Assembly: GCA_035525055.1 (NCBI GenBank)
Contig: DATLEZ010000162.1
Coordinates: 1 to 58,666, forward strand
DNA length: 58,666 nt
Direction of reading: 5' to 3'
Source of the DNA: DATEEG01 sp035525055
GTDB taxonomy: Bacteria > Actinomycetota > Acidimicrobiia > Spongiisociales > ZC4RG35
The notes under the pieces are model-generated. The model was not told the origin of the DNA. It did no database searches and saw nothing but the letters and a program-made list of their open reading frames with translations. Below, piece after piece: positions 1-8,375 of this stretch (the stretch's first letter is position 1; each line of letters begins with the position of its first letter). A program made the translations under genes and the position numbers.

Positions 1-26
1 ACCGCACGGTCCCCTATAGGCAATGC

Positions 27-317
27 ATGATCACGCCCGGAATCGATGGGATCTACCTCGATCTGCATGTCCAGCCGGCGGCGCGCCGATCCCGGATTGT
101 CGGTCCTCACGGTGATGCCCTGAAGGTGGCGGTGTCGGCCCGCGCCGAATCAGGCCGGGCCAACGAAGCCGTCCTCCTGGCAGTAGCCGCGCTCTTGGAC
201 GTTCCGATCGGTGACGTCTCGCTCACAGCCGGTCACAGGTCCAGGCGAAAGCGGGTTTTTATCAGAGGCGTCGACGAGCCGGCCGCGAAGCAACGGATCG
301 ACGACTCGCTCTCCTAG
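27..317 (+). CDS. DUF167/YggU family protein
   Basis: A 96-residue protein with the DUF167 (YggU) pattern. An N-terminal beta strand carries VQPAARRSRIVG, the centre has the typical ARAESGRANEAV helix start (usually DGKAN in the family), and the C-terminal half has a GHRSRRKRVFIRG strand. Its length is normal for the family. The molecular role of DUF167 is not established. The gene stands alone, and the next plus-strand gene begins about 100 nt downstream. The family call is fairly safe, but no function can be given. Confidence 0.85.
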   Translation: MITPGIDGIYLDLHVQPAARRSRIVGPHGDALKVAVSARAESGRANEAVLLAVAALLDVPIGDVSLTAGHRSRRKRVFIRGVDEPAAKQRIDDSLS

Positions 318-418
318 ATTCGGCCAACTCGCAGGAGGCCCCCTGACAAGCCGGCCGAGGGATCGATGGCAGCGCCCGTTACCCGGTCGACACCGCCCCA
401 TCTAGGTCCCCCGGCCCC

Positions 419-655
419 ATGGCATTGATCCTGCTCCTCGTCGTAGTCGTGGCTTTCAGCGCCGTTCGATTGTTCGGATTTCAGGTCGGGGACATGTGGC
501 GGGATGTCGCCGAGGTTCAGGGAGCCGTTCATACCCCCGCACCTTCCGGTGGCGGGACCAACCCCGGCAACACCGGCGGAGGTCGGTCAGACCCCCCGGG
601 TGGCGGCCCTGAAGCGGAGACAACTACAACCACGACCACCACCACAGCCCCCTAA
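419..655 (+). CDS. Small single-pass membrane protein with Thr-rich tail
   Basis: A 78-residue protein starts with a strongly hydrophobic segment at residues 2-21 (ALILLLVVVVAFSAVRLFGF). A short polar stretch, a Gly/Pro/Asn-rich linker and a C-terminal run of nine threonines before AP follow. The topology suggests a membrane anchor with a disordered, probably external, tail. No clear Shine-Dalgarno precedes the ATG, so the start is uncertain. No family is recognised. A similar but shorter anchor-plus-Thr-tail protein is encoded at 23359-23475. Confidence 0.5.
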   Translation: MALILLLVVVVAFSAVRLFGFQVGDMWRDVAEVQGAVHTPAPSGGGTNPGNTGGGRSDPPGGGPEAETTTTTTTTTAP

Positions 656-857
656 CCCGGAGTTCCTGAGCATTCCGTCGCGTCCTCACCGGCAATCTCA
701 TCTCACTTCAACAGCTCACCGCGCGACAATCACGCCGTCCCCGGATATGACATTCGCCTCTGGCCGACCAGCTTTTGATCCGCCATCTTGATTGGTGCGG
801 CCCGTTCGCTTTGAACGGCCGCGTTGAGCCCGATGGCTCGGAAAGGAGTCGAGTGAC

Positions 858-1181
858 ATGACGACCATGGAAATGCCCAAGGTCGAAACTGTCGCGGAAC
901 CGACCGAATCAGAGAAGGTCGAGGAGTGCTCGGCGTTCGAGGACATGAAGGTCGACGGCGAGGAGTTGCTGGCAAAGGTCCGCGATCTCATTCACGAAGG
1001 CAACGTCCGCAGAGTGATCATCAAGAATGGCGAAGGCACGATCCTGATTGAGATCCCCCTGACCCTGGGCGTGGCGGGAGCCGTGATTCTGCCGACCCTG
1101 GCAGCAGTGGGAGCCATCGCCGCAATTGTCACCGACTGCTCGATCACCGTCGAACGGAGAGTCGAGGCGCCCAAGCCCTGA
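858..1181 (+). CDS. DUF4342 domain protein
   Basis: A 107-residue protein. An acidic N-terminus (about residues 1-35) is followed by the DUF4342 signature: a helix ELLAKVRDLIHEGNVRRVIIKN, the strand GTILIEIPLTLG, and a hydrophobic segment at about residues 70-93 likely to be membrane-inserted. AAAGGAG lies a suitable distance before the ATG. The function of the family is unknown. It is a monocistronic unit facing the convergent cupin gene at 1202. Confidence 0.85.
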   Translation: MTTMEMPKVETVAEPTESEKVEECSAFEDMKVDGEELLAKVRDLIHEGNVRRVIIKNGEGTILIEIPLTLGVAGAVILPTLAAVGAIAAIVTDCSITVERRVEAPKP

Positions 1182-1201
1182 ACTACCAACAGTCCCTGGC
1201 T

Positions 1202-1603
1202 CTAGCCGTCGTGGCCCTCCTCGGCCGCGTCGGCTTCAGCCTTGGTCTTATGGACGGTGCCGTCGGCGTGCTCGGGCGGGGAGTACAGGGAATAGAGCTT
1301 GACGGCTTCGTCACCGATATTGACCACGTTGTGCCAAACACCGGCAGGCACGATGAAGGCCCAGTCGTCTTCGACCTCATGGCTCTCGTCGACGCTGTCC
1401 TCCGATTTGCCGAGGTCCACTCTTGCCCTGCCCTGTTCAAGTCTCAGGAACTGGTCGAGGTGCCCGTGGGACTCCCAGCCAATCTCCTCGCCGGGAGCGA
1501 GGCTCATCAAGGTCAACTGAGTGTGCTTGCCGGTGAACACGACCCTTCGAAAGTTGCCGTTTTCCAACGTGATCTTGGTGACGTCGTCAAGCCACCCAGG
1601 CAT
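1202..1603 (-). CDS. Cupin domain protein
   Basis: A single-domain cupin of about 133 residues. Motif 1 lies around LAPGEEIGWESHGHLDQFLRLEQG (His/His/Glu-type metal ligands) and motif 2 around FIVPAGVWHNVVNIG. The Pro and Gly turns are as in small mannose-6-phosphate-isomerase-like cupins. AAGGAGG followed by six bases favours the ATG at 1603 over a GTG two codons upstream. It lies just downstream of the LLM oxidoreductase on the same strand and may be co-transcribed with it. The substrate is unknown; the acidic C-terminal tail is not part of the cupin fold. Confidence 0.8.
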   Translation of the reverse strand: MPGWLDDVTKITLENGNFRRVVFTGKHTQLTLMSLAPGEEIGWESHGHLDQFLRLEQGRARVDLGKSEDSVDESHEVEDDWAFIVPAGVWHNVVNIGDEAVKLYSLYSPPEHADGTVHKTKAEADAAEEGHDG

Positions 1604-1621
1604 GTGCACCTCCTTCTGGCC

Positions 1622-2737
1622 TCAATCGTATCTCAGCCGCGGGTTGGTGCCTCGGGCATCGCCACCAACCAGCCGGGCCCGAAGGCTGGTGTGGGTGGGA
1701 CCGTCGGAAACATGGGCTGGACGAAGGGCGTCGAACTCCCTGCGGAGCACGGGAACTACCTCGGCACCGAGCATCTCCAACTGCTCGAGGACCGTCTCGA
1801 GGGGTAGGCCGGCGTGGTCCATCAGGAAGAGTTGGCGCTGGTAGTCACCGAAGTATTCCCGGAATTTCAACGTCTTTTCAATCACCTGTTGAGGGCTGCC
1901 GACCGTGAGAGGAGTTTGCGAGGTGAACTCTTCGAGAGTGGGGCCGTAGCCATAGACCGGAGCGTGGTCGAAGTAGGGACGGAACTCGCGAATCGCTTCT
2001 TGGGAATTCTTTCGCATAAACACCTGGCCACCGAGGCCGACTATTGCCTGGTCGGCCCGGCCATGGCCGTAATGCTCGAAGCGGGTCCGATAGTGGTTGA
2101 CCAAGCGGATGAAATGCTCCTTCGGCCAGAAGATGTGATTGGCGAAGAATCCGTCACCGTAAAACGCCGCCTGTTCTGCGATCTCCGGGCTGCGGATCGA
2201 CCCGTGCCAGACAAAGGGGGGTACCCCGTCCAGCGGCCGGGGGGTCGCCGTAAAGGACTCGAGGGGCGTGCGGAACTTTCCCTCCCAGTCGACCACGTCC
2301 TCACGCCAGAGGCGACGAAGCAGGCCGTAGTTTTCCAAAGCAAGTGGTATCCCGTCCCGGAGGTCCTTGCCGAACCACGGGTAGACGGGGGCGGTGTTGC
2401 CTCGTCCGAGCATGAGGTCGACCCGGCCATCGGCCAGATGCTGGAGCATCGAGTAGTCCTCGGCGATCTTCACCGGGTCGTTGGTTGTGATCAAGGTGGT
2501 TGCGGTCGAGAGGATGAGCCGCTTGGTCCGGGCGGCAATGAATCCGAGCAGTGTTGTCGGCGAAGAAGGCACGAACGGCGGGTTGTGGTGCTCGCCGCTG
2601 GCGAAGACGTCGAGCCCGACCTCCTCTGCCTTGTCGGCAATGGCGACCATAGCCTTGATCCGCTCGTCTTCTGTTGGCACCCGACCGTTGGTCGGATCGG
2701 GTGTGACATCGCCGACTGTGAAGACACCGAACTGCAT
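1622..2737 (-). CDS. LLM-class flavin/F420-dependent oxidoreductase
   Basis: A 371-residue luciferase-like monooxygenase. The N-terminal strand MQFGVFTVGDV, the GLDVFASGEHH motif, LILSTATTLITTNDPVKIAEDYSMLQHLADGRVDLMLGRG and VWHGSIRSPEIAEQAAFYGDGFF are the classic TIM-barrel landmarks of the family. It probably uses FMN or F420; the substrate cannot be read from sequence. An N-terminal position for the barrel and a C-terminal Arg-rich tail are visible. Upstream lies a 15-bp perfect inverted repeat (2769-2816) separating it from the sigma-factor gene. Confidence 0.88.
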   Translation of the reverse strand: MQFGVFTVGDVTPDPTNGRVPTEDERIKAMVAIADKAEEVGLDVFASGEHHNPPFVPSSPTTLLGFIAARTKRLILSTATTLITTNDPVKIAEDYSMLQHLADGRVDLMLGRGNTAPVYPWFGKDLRDGIPLALENYGLLRRLWREDVVDWEGKFRTPLESFTATPRPLDGVPPFVWHGSIRSPEIAEQAAFYGDGFFANHIFWPKEHFIRLVNHYRTRFEHYGHGRADQAIVGLGGQVFMRKNSQEAIREFRPYFDHAPVYGYGPTLEEFTSQTPLTVGSPQQVIEKTLKFREYFGDYQRQLFLMDHAGLPLETVLEQLEMLGAEVVPVLRREFDALRPAHVSDGPTHTSLRARLVGGDARGTNPRLRYD

Positions 2738-2768
2738 GCAAACTCCCTGACAGCCTATTTCATATTCC

Positions 2769-2816
2769 TTCTTGTGACGGTTGGCCTACCGCCACGGTGG
2801 TCAACCGTCACAAGAA
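2769..2816. promoter_or_regulatory. 15-bp perfect inverted repeat between sigma and LLM genes
   Basis: Arms TTCTTGTGACGGTTG (2769-2783) and its exact reverse complement (2802-2816) flank an 18-nt loop. It sits after the stop of the ECF sigma gene and before the LLM start, both on minus. There is no T-run after the stem, so it could be a Rho-assisted terminator, an RNA-stability hairpin or an operator for the LLM gene. Confidence 0.6.
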
Positions 2817-2822
2817 CGGGGT

Positions 2823-3830
2823 TTAGGCGTCGAGGTGGAGGGGGAGGCCGAAGAGGGGGAACAACCGGGCCGTGTCGAGGAAGAAGGTGAAGTCGACTAT
2901 CCGACCACCCGACATCTCGAGGACCTGGATCGCCCAGGGGTCGTAACCGTCGCCTGAAGCGGCCCGCTTGTACTGGGCGAAGGCGGGCGCACCGTTGGCC
3001 ATGGTCGGCATGAGCCGGGATCCACGACAAGCTACGCCTGGGCCGGTCCACCACGCAAAGATGTCGCTGCGACCCTGCAACCACATCGCGTAAGGAGGCA
3101 TCGATTGAGTGGCGTCCTCATGGATCAAAGCGGTGAGCATTTCCATGTCGTAGCGCTGAAACGCATCCACATACCTCGCCAATAACTCTCCGCTCTCCTC
3201 GTCCAGAGACCCGGCCGGCTCCGACTCACTCAGGTCGCTCGCAGCGAGGGTCGAACGAGCCCTTTGCAGCGCGCTGTTGACCGACGCCACCGACCCGCCG
3301 AGGAGATCGGCGACTTCGGATGCCTTCCAGTTGAGAACCTCCCGCAGAATCAGAACGGCCCTCTGCCGCGGCGGCAGATGTTGGAGGGCGGCCACGAAAG
3401 CAAGGCGAATGGACTCCCGCGACACGATCAAATCGGCCGGATCGCTACCGTCCGGGCCGAGCCAGCCGCCCGGGATCGGCTCGATCCAAGCCTCGGCGCG
3501 CTGGGTTGGCCCTGGCTCCGAAGCTCCGGTGACAGCCGGGCCAAGGTCTATCGGGCGGGCCCGCCGCTGCCTCCCTCTCAGCATGTCAATGCAGACGTTG
3601 GTAGCGATGCGATAGAGCCATGAGCGCACCGCGGCCCGGCCCTCGAAACGGTCGAAACCGCGCCAGGCCCGGACCATGGTCTCCTGGACCGCGTCCTCCG
3701 CTTCGAAGGCCGACCCCAGCATTCGATAGCAGTAGCTGACCAGCTCCGACCGGTGCTCCTCGAACGCCGGTTCGAGCCCGGTCGGGGCCACTGCCGTCGT
3801 GATTGCGCCACCTACCTTGATATCAGTCAC
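2823..3830 (-). CDS. ECF sigma factor with C-terminal SnoaL-like domain (SigG/SigJ type)
   Basis: A 335-residue extracytoplasmic-function sigma factor. Sigma region 2 lies at about residues 28-95 (YCYRMLGSAFEAEDAVQE, then RSWLYRIATNVCIDML). Region 4 is at about 165-215 (LQHLPPRQRAVLILREVLNWKASEVADLL). A SnoaL/NTF2-like domain fills about 220-335, as in mycobacterial SigG and SigJ, where it modulates activity in place of an anti-sigma factor. The start is a GTG. A nine-codon mini-ORF (3849-3823) overlaps this start. No anti-sigma gene is adjacent, consistent with the fused-domain type. Confidence 0.9.
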   Translation of the reverse strand: MTDIKVGGAITTAVAPTGLEPAFEEHRSELVSYCYRMLGSAFEAEDAVQETMVRAWRGFDRFEGRAAVRSWLYRIATNVCIDMLRGRQRRARPIDLGPAVTGASEPGPTQRAEAWIEPIPGGWLGPDGSDPADLIVSRESIRLAFVAALQHLPPRQRAVLILREVLNWKASEVADLLGGSVASVNSALQRARSTLAASDLSESEPAGSLDEESGELLARYVDAFQRYDMEMLTALIHEDATQSMPPYAMWLQGRSDIFAWWTGPGVACRGSRLMPTMANGAPAFAQYKRAASGDGYDPWAIQVLEMSGGRIVDFTFFLDTARLFPLFGLPLHLDA

Positions 3831-3849
3831 TTGTCTTCAAATCAGTCAT
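3823..3849 (-). other. 8-residue upstream mini-ORF overlapping the sigma start
   Basis: ATG-ACT-GAT-TTG-AAG-ACA-AGT-GAC-TGA reads in another frame and its stop overlaps the GTG start of the sigma gene. The first 14 bases resemble the real start region 20 nt downstream (TGACTGATTTGAAG against TGACTGATATCAAG). It is either a small duplication of the start region or a leader peptide allowing translational coupling. No strong ribosome-binding site precedes either start. Confidence 0.3.
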
Positions 3850-3952
3850 GGGGGCTTCCGATCTCGCGCTGGACGGGAAGGGGTCAATCGTAGGTCCGGG
3901 TCTCTTCATTGCGGGAATCGCCCAGACAATGGTGGGCCGTCGGTCATGGCCG

Positions 3953-5569
3953 TCAGTCATGGGCTGGAAGCGGATCGTCGGATAACTCGACACCACCAAG
4001 ATTCGCCCGATCCGCCGTGTCGTTGGCAATGGTTTCCGATTGTGGCGGCACGCTCCGCAGCAGAACGAAAGCGATGATCGCCACAGCAATTGCAAGGACG
4101 GCGCTGACAGCGGCGGTGAGCCTGAGTCCGTCCGTGAACGCCAGGCGGGCCACCTCGAGTAGCTCGGCACCGAGACCGTCGGGTAGTTCCGCGGCGACGC
4201 CCACCGCTCCACCGAGGGTGTCGCGGGCCACCTCGGCCGCCCCGGCTGGCAACCCGGCTGGAAGTCTCTGGCCCAGCTGACTCCGGTAGACGGCAGTACC
4301 AACGCTTCCCAGGATGGCCAGGCCCAACGCCCCTCCAAGCTCGCCGCCGGTTTCTGAGATCCCCGATGCCGCCCCTGCCTTCTCTGGAGGAGCCGATCCG
4401 ACGATCAATTCCGTCGCCAGCGTTATCACCGGCGCCAGCCCCAGAGAGATGATGATGGAACCGGCTACGACGACTGCGAGTCCGCTCGATGCCGTGACAC
4501 CCATCAGGACCGCCATGCCGAGGGCAGAGATCACCAGCCCGCCGGCCATAACCCGGGCCGGCCGAAATCGGCTCAGAATCCGGGGACCGACCGTCGAACC
4601 GATCGTGAAGCCGGCCGCCGACGGCAGCGACCAGAGCCCGGCGACGAGAGGTGAAAGTCCCAGCACCAGTTGCAGATACTGGGCCACGAACAGGAAGTAG
4701 CCGACGACCACGAAGATGCTCAAGAAGTACGCCACAAGTGAGGCGCTAAGCGCCCGAATCCGGAAGAGCCGGAGGTCGATCAAGGGGTCTTCCAGCCTGC
4801 CCTGACGGCGAACAAATAGAGCGCCGAGGGCGAGGCCGGCGATGATCGTCAGGACCGGCGGCCATCCAACCCCATCCTGGGCGATCTCCTTGAGTCCGAA
4901 GATCACCGCCAGGACCGCTGTCAGAGACATCGCCGCACTCCGCAAGTCGAGGCGACCGGCGTCGGGATCCCGATACTCGGGGAGAACCCGCGGACCCAGC
5001 ACCAAGAGGAGCGCCATGACCGGGAGGGCCAGCAGGAAAACGGAGCCCCACCAAAAGTGCTCGAGCATCACGCCACCGGCCAGTGGACCGACGGCACTGC
5101 CCGCGGAGAATGCCGCAATCCACCATCCGATGGCAATCGACCGTTGCTTCGGATCTTGAAACATGTTGAAGATCAGCGACAGGGTCGACGGTGCCAGGGT
5201 TGCGCCAGCCACACCCATAAGTGCCCGGCTGGCGATGAGCATCCCGGCGCTGGTCGAGAAGGCGGCGAGGAGAGAAACAAGACCGAACGCCGCCGCTCCG
5301 ATGAGCAAGAGACGGCGTCGGCCAATCCTGTCGCCGAGGGTTCCCATGGTGATGAGCGAGCCCGCGACGACGAAGCCGTAAATGTCGATGATCCAGAGCA
5401 GCTGTGAACTGGTCGGCTGGAGGTCGGCGCTGAGTTTGGGGACCGCGAGGTGCAGCACCGTCAGGTCTATCACGTAGACAAGACAGGCGATGGCGAGGAC
5501 TCCGAGCCCCACCCATTCCCGGCGCCCGGCGAGGGCCGGCGCCGCGGTCTCTGTGTTGTCACCCTTCAT
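3953..5569 (-). CDS. MFS drug exporter, DHA2 (14-TM) family
   Basis: A 538-residue polytopic protein with about 14 hydrophobic segments. The N-terminal half carries the DHA2 motif LWIIDIYGFVVAGSLITMGTLGDRIGRRRLL (motif A, DRIGRR). Motif C-like GxxxGPxxGG appears in AFSAGSAVGPLAGG, the drug/H+ antiporter signature. This predicts proton-driven export of a hydrophobic or cationic compound at the cytoplasmic membrane. GGAGC precedes the ATG. It lies downstream of, and is divergent from, the small cupin-like gene at 5656. Confidence 0.9.
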   Translation of the reverse strand: MKGDNTETAAPALAGRREWVGLGVLAIACLVYVIDLTVLHLAVPKLSADLQPTSSQLLWIIDIYGFVVAGSLITMGTLGDRIGRRRLLLIGAAAFGLVSLLAAFSTSAGMLIASRALMGVAGATLAPSTLSLIFNMFQDPKQRSIAIGWWIAAFSAGSAVGPLAGGVMLEHFWWGSVFLLALPVMALLLVLGPRVLPEYRDPDAGRLDLRSAAMSLTAVLAVIFGLKEIAQDGVGWPPVLTIIAGLALGALFVRRQGRLEDPLIDLRLFRIRALSASLVAYFLSIFVVVGYFLFVAQYLQLVLGLSPLVAGLWSLPSAAGFTIGSTVGPRILSRFRPARVMAGGLVISALGMAVLMGVTASSGLAVVVAGSIIISLGLAPVITLATELIVGSAPPEKAGAASGISETGGELGGALGLAILGSVGTAVYRSQLGQRLPAGLPAGAAEVARDTLGGAVGVAAELPDGLGAELLEVARLAFTDGLRLTAAVSAVLAIAVAIIAFVLLRSVPPQSETIANDTADRANLGGVELSDDPLPAHD

Positions 5570-5655
5570 CCAGGTGCTCCTGTTCGGTCATTGCTTCATT
5601 AGACGGCCGTGCAACGGAAAACTCATCGGTACCTGGTGACAAGCGAGTATCGCCG

Positions 5656-6033
5656 ATGAGTTCTTCGGCGGATTCTCGTCCTATTTCGTATGAATCACGC
5701 CAAGTGTCCACCATCGACGACCACCCCGGCCATCGCATGAGCAGGTTCGACAACCCGGATCGCCTGTCGTTCCTTGGCCGACCGCTGCCCCCCGGGTTTG
5801 AGATGCGGGTGGTAACCGTTGCTCCCGGAGACACGAAGGCATATCGAGAAGCGGAATGGCGCGATGCACTGGTCGTGATCGAACGGGGACGGATCCAACT
5901 CCAAGGGCCGGGCGGAGGCCGCCGAGACTTCGCGACCGGGGATGTGCTGTGTCTTGTGGGGCTGTCGCTGTGGGCACTCCACAACCGCGGGCCGGAGCCC
6001 GCGGTCCTGGTGGCTGTGTCACGCAAGCGATAG
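5656..6033 (+). CDS. Small cupin-like protein
   Basis: A protein of 125 residues, or about 98 if translation starts at the ATG at 5737. The C-terminal part (residues 40-125) forms a beta-rich cupin-like pattern: PPGFEMRVVTVAPGDTKAYREAEW, DALVVIERGRIQLQGPGG, DFATGDVLCLVGLSLWALHNRGPEPAVLVAVSR. Metal-ligand histidines of motif 1 are not obvious, so it may be a non-metal cupin. It is divergent from the MFS gene and convergent with the FAD oxidase gene. Function unknown. Confidence 0.65.
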   Translation: MSSSADSRPISYESRQVSTIDDHPGHRMSRFDNPDRLSFLGRPLPPGFEMRVVTVAPGDTKAYREAEWRDALVVIERGRIQLQGPGGGRRDFATGDVLCLVGLSLWALHNRGPEPAVLVAVSRKR

Positions 6034-6068
6034 GTCTCGATCAGGTCGACGCGGCCCGTCCACTGCAC

Positions 6069-7466
6069 TCACTCTGGCGACACGTTGTGGTTGAAGCGGA
6101 ACAAATTGGTCGGGTCGTAACGGCGCTTGACCGCCCTGAGCCGATCCAGGGTGGGACCCGGGTAGGCCCGGTGAATGCTGCCTTCTCTCTCGTCGAGGAA
6201 ACCGACATAAGCGCCGAAGTCTTTGCCCGCCAGCTTTGAGGCGAACCCGACGACCCAGGTCTCGTGTATGTCAGCCTCCTCGGGACTTCCGTACACCGCG
6301 GCTAGGTTCACGAGGATCGGGCTGCTGCGGTGCGCAAAGGCGGTGGCGTCGAGGGGAACCCGGCTCATCGCCCCACCGAGCACTCGCAGCTGGGCGACTC
6401 TCATCGGCGCAGTTGAGGTCGCCAGGTAGTCGAGGATGGAGCTGGCCATTCCCTCATCGATCGAATCGACGAAGAGCGTGCGGCCCGCGGCGATCGGGTG
6501 ATAATCCTCTTCGTCGGGCGGGTAGATCTCGGGATAGGGCATGGCCCTGACCATGTCGACGATCGGTGCGGCGAGCGCCCGGAAGCGATCCATCAGATGT
6601 TCTCCTGCCTCCACCTCCCCGGCGTAGGCCATGAGGGCCATGATTACCGGGAGTCCGTGTTGTTCCTCCGGTAGGAACGGCATCGGTGGAGCAGGCATTA
6701 CGTTGGCGATGGTTGAGAGCTCGTCCGGTGCCGCCTCGGCTTCGGCGATGAACCCTGCAATCACCTCCGGCGTCGCCGGCAGGATCATCATACCGCCGAC
6801 GATGGTCTCGACCTTGTGCAGGCGGAACTTGAAGCGGGTGACCACCCCGAAGTTGCCGCCGCCGCCTCGAATCGCCCAGAACAGGTCGGAGTGTGTGTCT
6901 GCATCGACCTGCAGGAGCTCACCGCTGGCAGTCACGAGCTCCGCTGCCAGCAGGTTGTCGATGGTCATGCCGTACTTGCGAACCAGATAGCCGACTCCCC
7001 CGCCCAACGTAATCCCGCCGATTCCGACTGAACCGGTGTCGCCGAAACCGGTGGCAAGGCCAAGAGCGGCCGCCAAACCGGTGTATTCCGCCGCTGTCAG
7101 TCCGCTCCCGGCCCAGGCGTACCGCTCGTCCGCATCGATTTCGAACGACTTCAGGCCGGCGAGATCCAGCACGATGCCGCCGTCGGAGACGGCATAGACA
7201 CTGTGTCCACCGCTGCGAATTGCAAGTTCCAGGCCGGAATCGCCGGCCAGGGCAACCACTTTGGCAACGTCGTCGGCGTCGGCGACCTGGATGATCACTG
7301 CCGGTCGGCGATCGATTCCGCCGAGGAACACGGTGCGGGCCTCGTCATACTCCACATCGCCGGGTGCGATCACCCGGCCTTTGACACTGTTGCGCAGGTC
7401 CGCGATCGAGAGCGTGGCGGCACCCGATGATGAGACGGAAATTTGTACTCCTTGAGTTGCGGTCAA
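6069..7466 (-). CDS. FAD-linked oxidoreductase, BBE/PCMH family
   Basis: A flavoprotein oxidase of about 465 residues. The PCMH-type FAD-binding domain spans residues 35-210 with the RSGGHS motif, whose His is the usual 8-alpha covalent FAD site. The position that carries Cys in bicovalent members is occupied differently (GFGDTGSVGIGG), so single attachment is expected. The C-terminal BBE domain ends with YDPTNLFRFNHNV. The substrate could be a sugar or an alcohol. The nominal start is TTG at 7466, but an AAGGAG about 10 codons inside leaves the true start open. It is divergent from the ArsR-type regulator. Confidence 0.85.
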   Translation of the reverse strand: MTATQGVQISVSSSGAATLSIADLRNSVKGRVIAPGDVEYDEARTVFLGGIDRRPAVIIQVADADDVAKVVALAGDSGLELAIRSGGHSVYAVSDGGIVLDLAGLKSFEIDADERYAWAGSGLTAAEYTGLAAALGLATGFGDTGSVGIGGITLGGGVGYLVRKYGMTIDNLLAAELVTASGELLQVDADTHSDLFWAIRGGGGNFGVVTRFKFRLHKVETIVGGMMILPATPEVIAGFIAEAEAAPDELSTIANVMPAPPMPFLPEEQHGLPVIMALMAYAGEVEAGEHLMDRFRALAAPIVDMVRAMPYPEIYPPDEEDYHPIAAGRTLFVDSIDEGMASSILDYLATSTAPMRVAQLRVLGGAMSRVPLDATAFAHRSSPILVNLAAVYGSPEEADIHETWVVGFASKLAGKDFGAYVGFLDEREGSIHRAYPGPTLDRLRAVKRRYDPTNLFRFNHNVSPE

Positions 7467-7541
7467 TGGGGGTTAGACCGTACGTCGAGCGAAAACTCAT
7501 CGCGAATCCCGCCCACTATCTCTTCCGATTCTGCTGTATAG

Positions 7542-7557
7542 TGAACCATATGGTTCA
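7542..7557. promoter_or_regulatory. Perfect 16-bp operator palindrome over the ArsR start codon
   Basis: TGAACCATATGGTTCA is an exact palindrome. After one mismatch, three further symmetrical bases lie on each side. It contains the ATG of the regulator (7550). A -10-like TATAGT (7537-7542) ends about 7 nt before the ATG, so the transcript would be leaderless. The layout is that of an autoregulated ArsR-family operator; the assignment is an inference. Confidence 0.65.
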
Positions 7558-7885
7558 GTATCAAGTTCTCGACCGGACCTTCTCGGCGCTCTCCGATCCG
7601 ACCCGGCGAGAGATCCTTCATCGTTTGGCGCGGCGACCGGCGTCGATCAGCGAACTGGCCGGACCCTTCGGAATGTCGTTGACCGGGCTCAAGAAGCATG
7701 TCCAGATCCTGGAGGAAGCCCGGCTCGTGACAACCGAGAAGATCGGCCGCACCCGCCAGTGCCGGCTAGGCCCCGAACACCTCGAGAGTGCGAGAGATTG
7801 GATTGAAGTCTTCGGGCGGCAGTGGGAGGGCCGCCTTGACGGCCTCGAGGCATTTTTCGAGCAGCAGAAAGGACACCCGCGATGA
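7550..7885 (+). CDS. ArsR-family winged-helix regulator
   Basis: A compact regulator of 111 residues. RTFSALSDPTRREILHRLARRPASISELAGPFGMSLTGLKKHVQILEEARLVTTEK is the ArsR winged helix-turn-helix seen next to SRPBCC proteins. No arsenic- or metal-binding cysteines are present. The ATG at 7550 is preferred because upstream codons lack a ribosome-binding site and the -10 element implies a leaderless mRNA. Its last four bases overlap the start of the SRPBCC gene (ATGA), so the two are translationally coupled. It probably represses its own operon through 7542-7557. Confidence 0.88.
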   Translation: MVQYQVLDRTFSALSDPTRREILHRLARRPASISELAGPFGMSLTGLKKHVQILEEARLVTTEKIGRTRQCRLGPEHLESARDWIEVFGRQWEGRLDGLEAFFEQQKGHPR

Positions 7886-8328
7886 CTTACGACCTGAAGG
7901 TGGAGCGATTGATCGATGCCTCGCCGGCGGAGGTGTTCGACGCCTACACCGATCCCGAAGCCCAGCGAGTCTGGTTCACGATCCTGAATAAGGACATGAC
8001 GGTCGAGAACGAGGTCGACCTCCGGGTTGGCGGAAAGTCCGTGATCACGTGGGGCTTCTCCCCCGATGAGATGTTCCGCGAGACCAACATCTTTGAGGTT
8101 GTCGACCCTCCCCACCGTCTCGTCTCGAAGTCGTCGTACACCTCACCCGACGGATCGATCCTCGAGACGGATGTGGAAGTCACATTCCGAGACGAGGGTG
8201 GCAAAACTCTCATGACCGTTGTCCAAAGCGGATTCGTCGATGAGGGATTGAGAGATTTCCTCGCCGACAAGGCTTGGATCGGGGCCTTCGACCGGATCAA
8301 CGCCTACTTCGCCGCCAAGGCCGGCTAG
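7882..8328 (+). CDS. SRPBCC/AHSA1-type protein
   Basis: A 148-residue START/Bet v1-like protein of the Aha1 C-terminal (AHSA1) group: LKVERLIDASPAEVFDAYTDPEAQRVWF at the N-terminus, a VDLRVGGK strand, and a C-terminal helix FLADKAWIGAFDRINAYFAAKAG. It forms a hydrophobic-cavity fold; no ligand is known. Pairing with an ArsR-type regulator in an overlapping operon is a very common arrangement in actinobacteria, often linked to glyoxalase or DoxX functions that are absent here. Confidence 0.87.
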   Translation: MTYDLKVERLIDASPAEVFDAYTDPEAQRVWFTILNKDMTVENEVDLRVGGKSVITWGFSPDEMFRETNIFEVVDPPHRLVSKSSYTSPDGSILETDVEVTFRDEGGKTLMTVVQSGFVDEGLRDFLADKAWIGAFDRINAYFAAKAG

Positions 8329-8375
8329 CTGTTTCGTCGCGCACAACCGGTTCGGAGATCGGGTAGAAAGACACC

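Noticed and set aside
1211..1844. Long plus-strand frames opposite the cupin and LLM genes
   Set aside because: They are antisense shadows of clearly conserved minus-strand proteins and encode no recognisable domain.
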